Source: Ampullaceana balthica
Taxonomy: Eukaryota; Mollusca; Gastropoda; Lymnaeidae
Length of the DNA stretch: 64,000 nucleotides
NCBI GenBank assembly: GCA_944989445.1
Contig: CALYLW010000500.1
Coordinates: 248,001 to 312,000, forward strand
Direction: 5' to 3'
The translations under genes were made by a program, and so were the position numbers. The notes beneath the pieces are model-generated. The model saw only the letters and a list, made by a program, of their open reading frames with translations. It did no database searches and was not told the DNA's origin. This document shows positions 25,601-37,600 of the stretch, piece after piece. Within the stretch, counting starts at the first letter, position 1. Every line of letters starts with the position of its first letter.

Positions 25601-28600
25601 ATGGTGTAGGGGCCTCTGGGGTAGCCCCCACTGGACTGGGAGTTTTGTATTGATGTCGCCCTCACCCACCTAGTCATGGGAAGGTGAAGAATGGAATAGG
25701 GTGATCCCAAGAAAATATTCCCAACATGACGATTCGCGGCCTATAAAGTGGGAAAATTGTGTCCACTCAGACAGGGGCCGTGTTTTGGAGGGGGGTGGGG
25801 TGGTCTTAACCTCAACGACTTCATAATTTTTCTTATGAGATTAAATTTGTACCTGCAACATTTGAGTTTTTGATGTTGATCTGAATAAAGACAGTATAGA
25901 GGTATTATGGGAAAATGAAAAGTTAAACGAGGAAGAAGATTTTATCTCAAAGTAAATTTGTGGTCAGCTAACTGATCTTGCATTAAACAAAACTGAAGCT
26001 ATAACTATATCATTACAAGAGTGAGTTTGACTGGCAGCACTAACATATTTTACTATGAAGCTGTATCATTAGAAGAGTGAGTTGTGGTGACAACACTTAC
26101 ATATATAACTATGAGGCTATCAATAACTACATTTGTAGTAAACAATTGAATAAACCAGTAATCCTAATGTAAATCATGTGTCTGCATGTCATGTTTGTTC
26201 CTATAATTACAACAAGCTGTAGCATATTACAACTAACACATTCACCCATATTTAAGCCCCTCTTGTCTCTCTGGCATTAAGGAGACACAATAATGAATCT
26301 GTTGATCAATGGGCTGTTCTTAAGGGCATATTGTAATACAACTTGCTTCTTCCTTTGAACTGCTTAAATTTCAATCTTATGTGAAATTAGCTAAACTCTT
26401 CAAAGCTGCGCCGCAAAAATATTTTCCAATGAAATCAATTACTGCCACCTTCCTCACAAAATCCAAATTATGCTGGATGAGATATTGCAAGGAGGTGTAA
26501 TTACTCAGTCTGCAATCCTTACAAGCAGATGCAGTTGAAACATTTTAAGTGAAGGAAAGTACAAACACAAAGTCAGTGGTGACAAGAATCTGTGAAATGG
26601 ACTTATAGAATTAAAAATAATAATATACCTGCGCCTCGCCTTCTTTTATCAACAAATCCTTTGGTTAGAAGAGTCTCCAGCTGTAACTGTGTAGCTGCTT
26701 CTATGTAATTATCCTGGAATCAAACAAATTTGGGCCAGAGGAAAGGTGAAGAAAATTTTATTAAAAAATCACAATGTTTAATTTTGTAAAAATGTTTGTA
26801 GGTATTGGTGCCCCAGTTTGAGACTTCTTGAAGTTTTTTTAAAGAGAAATTTCACCAGGAAAGATGGCACCAGGAAATATGGCACCAGGAAAGATGGCAT
26901 CAGGAAATATGGCACCAGGAAATATGGCACCAGGAAAGATGGCATCAGGAAAGATGGCACCAGCTGAACACCATGACTGACAGGCCAAGTGTCACCAGCT
27001 AACACCATGACTGACAGGCCAAGTGTCACCAGCTGAACACCATGACTGACAGGCCAAGTGTCACCAGCTGAACATCATGACTGACAGGCCAAGTGTCACC
27101 AGCTGAGCAACATGACTGACAGGCCAAGGTAAGAAACAACCCTGACAAACTCTACAGTTATAAAGTACAAATCATTGCTGTATCTGGGCATAACTATCTT
27201 GGGTCCCCAAGTCTAAAATTGTGTGTGAGTCACCAGCATCACCTTAAAGTAAAACACACTCATGGTAGATCATCATCATTAAAAACTGCAACATGATCAG
27301 AATATCAACTTTAAAATACACCACATGGTCAGCTTTAGTATGTAATTTTTGTGTCAACAAGAAATGCTTCAAAGACAATTTAAAAACCTCACTAAAAGTG
27401 TTGTAATGAACTCAAAAACTTGGGAGATCATAAATAGAGTAATTGAGCTCTTCTATCAGTTCTCAGTGCAAAAAGGCTGAATACATTCAGCAGGAACTAA
27501 AACAAAATGATGGGGCGAGAAATAGTCAGTTAGCTACCGACACTTGCATGGAGTCAGGTTAAGGAATAGCAACATCATTAAATTAATTAGTCCTCAGAGG
27601 ACAAACTTAAAACTATTCAGAAAAATAGTTTATTCCAACAACAACATTTACAACAAATATTGCATTGGTTCAGTTTCTATATTATTGGATGTTGCTGGGT
27701 CTTCACCACTGAATGTTCACACAATCTGATTATTTTTCCCTGTCTTGGCAGGGGATTTCTGAGGTGTAAAATTTCAAGTGTATTAAGGTAACTATATTTA
27801 ATTCAACGACCCCACCCCAATCACATTTCCTTTACTTACATAGTAGCTAAGAAGGATCCGGAAGGGGACACTGAGAATCAGACATATGATAATCACAATG
27901 AACACAATGTTAGCTTGAAAGAATTTTGCTGGAAAATAGAAAAAGAAAATAAAGTCACAATGTAGACGTTTGTTAAAATTATGAATCTTTGATATTATAT
28001 TTGACACACTAAATAGCTCAAAAGTCACAAGAGACAAGGTCTCACAAAGTTGACACACTAAATAGTTCAAAAGTAACTATTTGACAAGGTCTCACAAAGT
28101 TGACACGCTAAATAGCTCAAAAGTCACAAGAGACAAGGTATCACAAAATTGACACACTAAATAGCTCAAAAGTCACAAGAGACAAAGTCTCACAAATTTG
28201 ACACACTAAATAGCTCAAAAGTCATAAGAGACAAGGCATCACAAAGTTGACACACTAAATAGCTCAAAAGTCACAAGAGACAAAGTCTCACAAATTTGAC
28301 ACACTAAATACAGGGGCGGATTAAGACTGCACGGGGCCCCTGGCTGCAATTCAAACTGGGGCCCTATCCACCCAGTGTACCTTTAGATAAAATGATTGAT
28401 AGCAGCTAATATAAGACTGTAACTTGTAAATATTCATCCAAAATGATTATTCATGAAAAACCCGAATTCGAAGAAATAACTTTTTGCCGGTATCCTAAAA
28501 TTGAGTGTATAAGACAATTTATAAAATTAAAAAACACATGAAAAAAAAATTCATACCCCACCCGGGGATCGAACCCGCCACCGCTTGCACCACAAGCCTT

Positions 28601-31600
28601 AGTACTTTACATTCGGCCACGAGAGCTCATTTAGAGTTGTCAATTTAAAATATATATATATTATTTTTTAATAATTTCTGTTATTGAGCCTATCAAATCA
28701 GGTTTTTTGACTGCTAAGACTATCGTGTGGGAAAAGAGATCATTTTAAGAGATGAGATTTTATTAATTTATCATATTTTCAGCAATTCATGTATACATTT
28801 GTCCACATTTATTATAAAATATGCTAAGTTTGGGGGCCCTAAATCATCGGGGGCCCCTGGCTTTAGCCCGTTCAGCCCCCCCCCTTAATCCGCCATAGAC
28901 TAAATAGCTCAAAAGTCACAAGAGACAAAGTCTCACAAATTTGACACACTAAATAGCTCAAAAGTCACAAGAGACAAAGTCTCACAAAGTTGACACACTA
29001 AATAGCTCAAAAGTCACAAGAGACAAGGTCTCAAGCATGATATACATACCAAACAAAACCTTATGGATCAGACGTGCACAGCTTACCCATTGTGTCATGG
29101 CGCCTGACAGTAAATATGTCTTTAATTCTTCTTATTGTAGTCGTTATGTTACTCTTACACTTTCCATTCTGTGGATGTAAAGGATTGTTGAATGTTAATT
29201 GGTGGGAAAACAAATTTCCTTAAAAAGTTGACATTTTAAATACGAAGTCCTTAGTGTCAGAGAAAAAAAAACTTGGCTAATAGAATTTGAGATAAACAAA
29301 AGAGTAGGCCAATTTATAAGTTACTGAGCTCAAGTCTAATAGATTTATAGCACTGAGTATTCATTTAGGAGTTAGCTCCAATAGACTTTAACTTCAGTAA
29401 AAGATATCCAATCCTTAATTCATGACTAATATTGTAGCTGTAGAAGTTAGTTCCAAATAGCAACTGACTGAAGTCATTATAATTTCTTTAATTTTACAAT
29501 AAATAACTTGTTTGTGTATGTTAGGCTGCAGATATAGAGTCAAATCTCCTCATACATAGCCAACACCTATTGACCTAAGAGTCAAATCTCCTCATACATA
29601 GCCAACACCTATTGACCTAAGAGTCAAATCTCCTCATACATAGCCAACACCTATTGACCTAAGAGTCAAATCTCCTCATACATAGCCAACACCTATTGAC
29701 CTAAGAGTCAAATCTCCTCATACATAGCCAACACCTATTGACCTAAGAGTCAAATCTCCTCAACATAGCCAACACCTATTGACCTAAGAGTCAAATCTCC
29801 TCATACATAGCCAACACCTATTGACCTAAGAGTCAAATCTCCTCAACATAGCCAACACCTATTGACCTAAGAGTCAAATCTCCTCAACATAGCCAACACC
29901 TATTGACCTAAGAGTCAAATCTCCTCAACATAGCCAACACCTATTGACCTAAGAGTCAAATCTCCTCAACATAGCCAACACCTATTGACCTAAGAGTCAA
30001 ATCTCCTCAACATAGCCAACACCTATTGACCTAAGAGTCAAATCTCCTCAACATAGCCAACACCTATTGACCTAAGAGTCAAATCTCCTCATACATAGCC
30101 AACACCTATTGACCTAAGAGTCAAATCTCCTCATACATAGCCAACACCTATTGACCTAAGAGTCAAATCTCCTCATACATAGCCAACACCTATTGACATA
30201 AGAGTCAAATCTCCTCATACATAGCCAACACCTATTGACCTATTGACATACTCATTAAGTTTGCTTGGAAGCTGTTGTCAGTGATACAAAGGATCAAGCA
30301 ATCCTCCGGTCAGTGAGAATGTTTTACCTCACAAAATCCTATGTAGCACGGTCGCCCGTCCTGAAGCAGTTCATTGGAATGTGGGACGCATGGTCCGGGT
30401 CTCTGGGGATTTTGATTATCAAAACAGCACCATCTGCAGGCACTGTTGTCTGGTCGGAGGAAAATACAAATTGTTTAAACTAGGACTGTTATCGATTAAT
30501 TTAAATTTAATCGTTAACTTTTGAAAAATTATCGATTAATTAATCGATAATTTCTATTAAAGCCAAAAATAGAAATTTATGACGTCATTAAACTGAACAT
30601 TTCTCACGGACATTGAAAATTAAGAATATTTTGAATAAATTTTATGACAATGTGCTGATATTTGATCGGATGTTTGTGCTGAAGGTGGTACGTCAGCGAT
30701 GTATTTGATCCTTTAAAAGAGAATTGTTTATGGCAGTGAACACAGTAAAAAAATTTTCACCATCTTCGACTTTGCCATCCGCAGTTAGCTTAAAAACAAA
30801 ATTTTTGCTCAACTATCTAGTTATATGTGTAAATTTAACTGCGCTGATGCTGTCAGCCATTTTTTAGTTGACGTCTGCCGGTCCACATAAAGTAATAAAA
30901 TAAATTACAATATTACGCGGGAGAAGTTTGTACGTTAAAAAATATAGAAATTATTATTAATTATTTATTAATTTGAAAAAGATAAATATTTTCTTTAATT
31001 TTAATCGAATTTTTATCGATTAAAAATTTTTAATCGATAAAATTTTTCAATGATTAATCGAGAAATTAATCGTTAATTTCCACAGCCCTGGTTTAAACAT
31101 AATGTTTGCTATATTCCATACCTTGCATTAACTATGTGGCTATAGTTCCAAGAGGCACAAGTTAGTAACGAAAAAAATGAGATTTACATGCATTGACACT
31201 GCACTCCCACCTCAAACACTGAGCTTATGATGAGTGATTACCTGAAGACTGACATAAACATGGCTTTAGTGAGAGTCCCATCTTTAGAGACTTGATCTCA
31301 CAGTAACCCTTACAGACTCCATCATGACACTGGCTCCTGGAATGAAAAACACAATCGGTTGTTGGAACATTTACAGACGCTCCTTCTATACAGAAGATTA
31401 TTGCGTCCACAGACCATGCCGGTCTGTTTTCAAGTGATGCAGCGTTCTCAGGCCACGGCTATGAGGGTTCCACGCATTACCCAGCCGCCTTTGTTTGCCT
31501 ATCTAGTGTTAGGTGCCCATTTGGAGCTGGGTGGACTCGGGGACACCTTTGGCCATGGGAACAAATCACTACCTTCACAGGAATTTGAACCCAAGACCAT

Positions 31601-34600
31601 CGGTACGCCAGACAAGTGTGCATGCCACTTGACTACAGTGCATCATTTGACAGAACTATTGACATAATTTTTAAAGCTAATGATCAGGTAGGAGTTGTTG
31701 TTTGTTTTTTTTTAACAAAAAAAAAGGCTTTATTTTAGAAACTGTAGGTTACCTTGTAGTGCTTTCTTCTGTTGTTTTTAAGAACCCTGTATAAGATTGT
31801 CTCAGACAGAACAGTATGCAAAGAGCAAAGAAAAAAAAATTTCTACATGTTATACGAATGTTTCCTAACCTTACAACAGAATAAATCATACTTTGTCACA
31901 TGTTAGATTATTAGCGTTTTCAAATGTAAAATTATTAAGACTCCAATTATTACCTGATATTTTTGCCACTGTCAAAATTAAATTAAAGATAAAATTAGTT
32001 TCATCCACTTAACCAAATGAGATATTAATTCAAATAGATCTAGAGATCACGCTTCCAGATTACATAAAAATAAAAAGAAGATAAATCAACTTTAACACTC
32101 TGACATCTGATTGGTTCAATTCTTTTGTAAATTGTTGGTTAACCAGAATACACTGAGAATAGTGTTTTTAAAAAGAAGGTAATTAAATCATAAGAATAAT
32201 GTAGGAGAAAAGATGTTGTTTTTTTCTGAGCCCAATTGTTTGCCAAATCTGTTATCAGTTTCTCACTTGTTCAATCTGATAATCAAATTATTTCATATGC
32301 AATTTTCTCACCCTTCATGTAAGAAATGATATAATGGTGAAAGTTTCCTTTTGTTTAAACTTTAAACCAATGTAAGTGCTTTAAAAAAAAATCTATAACT
32401 GATTATTCAATGAAATCAAGTTCCTTATAAATGAGTGAAATGAAAAAAACTGTCTTATTACCCATCATGACACACTGTCCAATCTGGCAATGAGGCAGAC
32501 TTTGGGCAAAACAAGCCTCTACCACTGAGCATCAGAGTTAAGGTTTTCATTAGAGGATTAATAGTTGTCGAGACCAAACCAAAAGGACAATACAACTGAC
32601 AAATATTTCCATTAGTAAACATAATGAAAAAAAGAGGTCAATTTGTTAAGTAAAACAATTAAATTCAAGAGCAATTAAAACATTTAAAAAATGTTGTTTG
32701 TGTTTTTATTTTGCAGCCCCCCTAATCATTTTTAGTGCTTAAAGGTCAAAAACAAAAATCTTTGGGCTTTCAAAGTAAATCAAAAGTTCTGAAGGAAATC
32801 ACATTTTTGTTATTGTGCTATCCTTTTGGAAAAATGTAATATTGATAATATTAGATACTATTTATGGCAAGGATACGTGCAGTAGCTCTTTGTCTTGCAT
32901 TCAACTACCCCAGAATCATAGCAAACAGTTCCACTTTTAGCAATTCCACAGTTAGAACAACACTCATGATTCATGTCACTGTAACATGAGGGGGAAATAT
33001 ACACATTTTCATAACATATCAAGTTTTTCTCTAGCTTAAATATTGGCCAACAGAGTTTGGGGTGCTAGGACACTTCTAACTTTCTTAAAAAGAAACTTTT
33101 AAATAATTCATATGTATGACATGCACATTCTGTATTTTAAAATATCTCACATAGTGAGCCAAAGATGAAATGAATGCTTTCCTCTTTCCTCCACAATGGA
33201 AAACATGGAATTTGGTCCCTTTTTAAATCCCTTATATTAACTCACCGTCTTGTCTCTCTCTGTCTCTCTGTCGTGGTCCCGCCCGCGGAAAAACAAAAGT
33301 AAAAAATTACCCACTTCCCGTGATGCTATCCAGCTGAAATTTTGCACATAGACTCGTGTTACCTAACAATGCAATGTATAAAAATTTCAGATTGATCAAA
33401 TGTACCGTAATTAAATTAATGCATTTTTAGTTTATCTCTATGTATCTTATGTAGCCGTTTGCTATAGTTGACCTCCACGTGTGCCTGGAGTTCACTCCAG
33501 CCATCGATGACCACATCCCCATGTTTTACAGCAAGGAAAGTTCAGTCATGTTATGTCTACAAATGTTTGTCGTGCAGTGCGTATTATATTGAACATAATC
33601 CATACTTTTAGTTGTCTCATATATAAGGCATTTATAGTCAAAAACTCTGTTTTTAAGGGTTGTTTTTCTTCTCATGTCTAAAAAAGTCTCTAACAGCTAG
33701 TTATAAGTTCTGGGCTATATTTTCAATAGGCTGATGGCCTGACAATTAAACCAAGGTAATCTCTAGCCTTCTTACCTACAAGTTGCTCCTTGCACAAGTT
33801 TGCATGTTTTAGTACAGCAGACGTCAGCATCTACAATGCCAGTTGCACCTGCATCACACTCCTCACCGTAATCAACAATTCCATTGCCACAGAAGACAGA
33901 GTATTTGCTCCTGGCTGGATGTGTCAACACAAATTTGTTTTTAAAAACTGTGGCATAGTTAAATCATGTTACAAAGTAAGGGGGATGAGGTGTTGATGTG
34001 TTAATGCTGCTAAATATTTAAACAAAAATTGTTTTCTGCGTGGATAATTAAAATTAAAACGTTTATTTAGATACAAGTGCCAAAGGTTATTCCTGCTTAA
34101 GTTTCAAACATCCACAAGGAAAAGCACTGAGTTGCTAGATGCCACTCTATGTTGAAAGATACTAGATCAATAGGGAGTTGTGCTGTTTCCAGTTAGTCAA
34201 GACATCACATTAGGTGAGGACTCATAGACATTAGCCACAGAAATGAAGGTGCACCAACATAATCATTAGGGGAGCTGTAACACTTGTTTGGATTATGTAA
34301 CAATTGTTTGGATTATGTGACACTTGTTTGGATTATGTAACACTTGTTTGGATTATGTAACACTTGTTTGGATTATGTAACATTTGTTTGGATTATGTAA
34401 CACTTGTTTGGATTATGTAACACTTTTTTTGGATTATGTAACATTTGTTTGGATTATGTAACACTTTTTTTGGATTATGTAACACTTTTTTTGGATTATG
34501 TAACATTTGTTTGGATTATGTAACACTTGTTTGGATTATGTAACAATTGTTTGGATTATGTAACACTTGTTTGGATTATGCAACACTTGTTTGGATTATG

Positions 34601-37600
34601 TAACATTTGTTTGGATTATGTAACACTTGTTTGGATTATGTAACACTTGTTTGGATTATGTAACAATTGTTTGGATTATGTAACACTTGTTTGGATTATG
34701 CAACACTTGTTTGGATTATGTAACACTTGTTTGGATTATGTAACACTTGTTTGGATTTCTTTTATATAACGAGAAAAAGAAAGCTACCATACTAAGAGAA
34801 TAATTTTTTTTTAAAAATTTGAAAGCATTTAATGCAGTTTTAGCTAAACAAAACAAAATTATTGTCCAATAATTTATTTTATTTCCAATATTGTCTACTC
34901 AGACAGTAGCAATATCCCATTCTCTGGCTTGCACTTAGTTGTTAAACAAATGTTCTCTATCCTATGGAAGTATCAGAAAAAAAGACTTACGATAAAGACA
35001 CTCAGCCCTCATAAGTGCTCGGCCTATGCTTCTGAGGCTACAGGGGGAAAAAAGCTGCAGAGGAAATGAACTTTTAAATCTGTTAAATTCATGCAGTATA
35101 CAGGGTACATTTTAAAGGCAATTTGTGCTGGAAAAACTTGCCAGCTGGATACAAATTAATTTTTAAATATGAAATTAATAGTGAAAGGGCTTTAAAGCAA
35201 ATTTAGATAAGCAAGTTTGCAGGGATGAAATAGAAATCTAGGAACAGGTAATGGAACACATTGTTTGCTAGTAACAAGTAATGGAACACATTGTTTGCTA
35301 GTAACAAGTAATGGAACACATTGTTTGCTAGTAACAAGTAATGGAACACATTGTTTGCTAGTAACAAGTAATGGAACACATTGTTTGCTAGTAACAGGTA
35401 ATGGAACACATTGTTTGCTAGTAACAGGTAATGGAACACATTGTTTGCTAGTAACAGGTAATGGAACACATTGTTTGCTAGTAACAAGTAATGGAACACA
35501 TTGTTTGCTAGTAACAGGTAATGGAACACATTGTTTGCAGATCTGTGTGTACATTTGATAGGGGATGCTGGTACAATCAATATCTATTACAAATTTAAAG
35601 AAAATCATTACATTAAAACTTTATCTAAATTGCTATAAGTTTATCACCCGACCTGATAATGAATGCAACATACAAAACCAGAACTTGATTAATTTTTTTT
35701 TATAAAATCTCATTTATTTCATTTGGTTTTCCCACTCTTGAAATTGTAACATTATAATTTTGAGGCTAATGGTGAAGAGGAATACCAGAAGACATAGTGT
35801 GTTGGATGAAGGAGAGGGAGAAGAAAGAGCTGGAAAGAGCTTAGCATATTGGAGAGAATGTAAAGAGCGCAAGGCTTGGCTGTGTAAAAAGTGGAGGGCT
35901 TGGCTGTGTAAAGAGTGGAGGGCTTGGCTGTGTGAAGAGTGGAGGGCTTGGCTGTGTAAAGAGTGGAGGGCTTGGCTGTGGAACAAAGAACTTAAAGTAA
36001 AAATGATGAGGATGAATTGTTGGGAGTGTCACAAGTTACCCTGTTGTTGTGTAGGGTCCCCACAGTGGCACGTTCCCACATAATGAAGTTTCCTCCTTGG
36101 TTGTCTGGATAAGAACATTCTTTAGTAACTGGATCATGATCACTTCCAAAATTATGGCCTGGAAGTGAAAGAAAATAACTACATGGGTTGCACAACATTA
36201 TAATAAGTAAGTGATCTTTTAAATAAGAAGTATTGTCTCTAAAGTTAACAGCATTTTCAACCTTTTGAGCAAACAATTTAAACAAAAGAGAATATTTTTT
36301 TTACCACAATATTTTAAACAATTTGTTTTCAAATTAAAAACATATTGATAACAATAATATCACAATCTTCACAATGAAAAATTATACACAGTTTAAAGAT
36401 ACTTAGGATCAAATGCGTAAAAAAAAACATTGAAATTTATGTTTTTTCAACTAAATAAAAAGGAAATTTCTATTTATACAACCTTCTGTCTTTAGTCCTA
36501 CCTATTTCTGGAGTAGAAAAAAAAAGATGAGAGACAGTTTTTATAAAATAAAATCAATAACTGAATCCATTATCAGGGTGTCCACCCAAATGTGGTCCAA
36601 AAAAATCCTACCAGGCACCAAAAAATCCTACCATCCAACAGACAAGTAAAAGTTATTATTCGGACAAGTAAAAGTATATATTCGACAAGTAAAAATTTAA
36701 CTTTCGGTATTGTCTGAGCTTCGAGCACTGGAGTGGCTAGAAACTAGGTGCATTATCCACCTAACCTCTGCTTTTAGAGTATCTGCAACTTTAAGAGTTG
36801 GCTGTTTAGTTGTAGTTGAAGTTGGATTAGATGTAGTTGAAGTGGCAGTCTGATTCAGAGATGATGGAGGTGTTGATTTTGTTGCAAAACTAAGCATTGA
36901 CCTGCTACCACGATGACTTGCACTGGCCCGCATGTGCTTTTGTGAAGACATATGGGTGTTCAAGGCTTTTATGCCTGACGATCTTATAAGGTAAGCTTGA
37001 CCACAGTACTTGCACTTGAACTCTTCACGATTTTCACTTAGTTGTTCAAGCCACTCAGAGTAAGAAGTGTCTTTTAACCAGTCTGAATTAAAATAACATT
37101 TCCCCATGTTGATGGGATTGATAGTGTTTTTTGTAATAGTATACAAATTGTCAATATCTGGATAGTGAAGTAAGGAACAAAATTAAACTGACAAAAAGTA
37201 AACTAGTCTTAAGACTTTAGTCAAGAATTTGCCTACTGCAGCCTACCCTAAAAAATGTTAGTTAACACACTTTAAATTGTAACCATTTAACCAGACTGGA
37301 ATCTAGATTTCTAGATGTTTAGCACATAATTTTCAACACTGAACAGGACTGATTTTTAATCTATTTAATCATAAAAAATAAGCTTTGATTTGAAACAGAA
37401 TCTAGATCTAAACCTATTTAAATAGTTGCTTTAATAGTTGTGACTTTGGCATACCGTGACTGTTTAAATATTTTAAAAGAAATTAACTGAACTAGATCTA
37501 GATTTTAGACGTGGCTAGGCTAAGCCTAAGGTTTTTTTCGTTTTTAATTTTCACAAAATACTAGATTAGAGAGATCTATTGACTTCAAGCAGACAAAATG

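Larger units (their letters stand above)
27985..29034. repeat. About 48-bp minisatellite split by a transposon
   Basis: Units with TTGACACACTAAATAGCTCA and AAAGTCACAAGAGACAAAG occupy 27985-28310 and resume at 28899-29034. The interruption is a hAT-type element (28311-28898) flanked by the 8-bp duplication ACTAAATA taken from the repeat itself. Confidence 0.93.

Noticed and set aside
28556..28627. Functional tRNA gene.
   Set aside because: Promoter boxes are good but the acceptor stem pairs poorly and the sequence is inside a nonautonomous transposon.
33255..33480. Possible transposon in the intron between exons 33914-33776 and 32978-32877 (CT-rich start, GTGGTCCCGCCCGCGG).
   Set aside because: Looks repeat-like but no inverted ends, target duplication or second copy could be found in the window.
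35192..35608. Repetitive open frames on both strands (also at 19636-19884, 23543-23863, 35714-36083, 24935-25117).
   Set aside because: They are minisatellites open in several frames at once; no start context or codon signal, and they lie in introns or between genes.
36697..37146. Host zinc-finger gene.
   Set aside because: The frame lies between transposon inverted repeats and has only the BED-type finger of a transposase.
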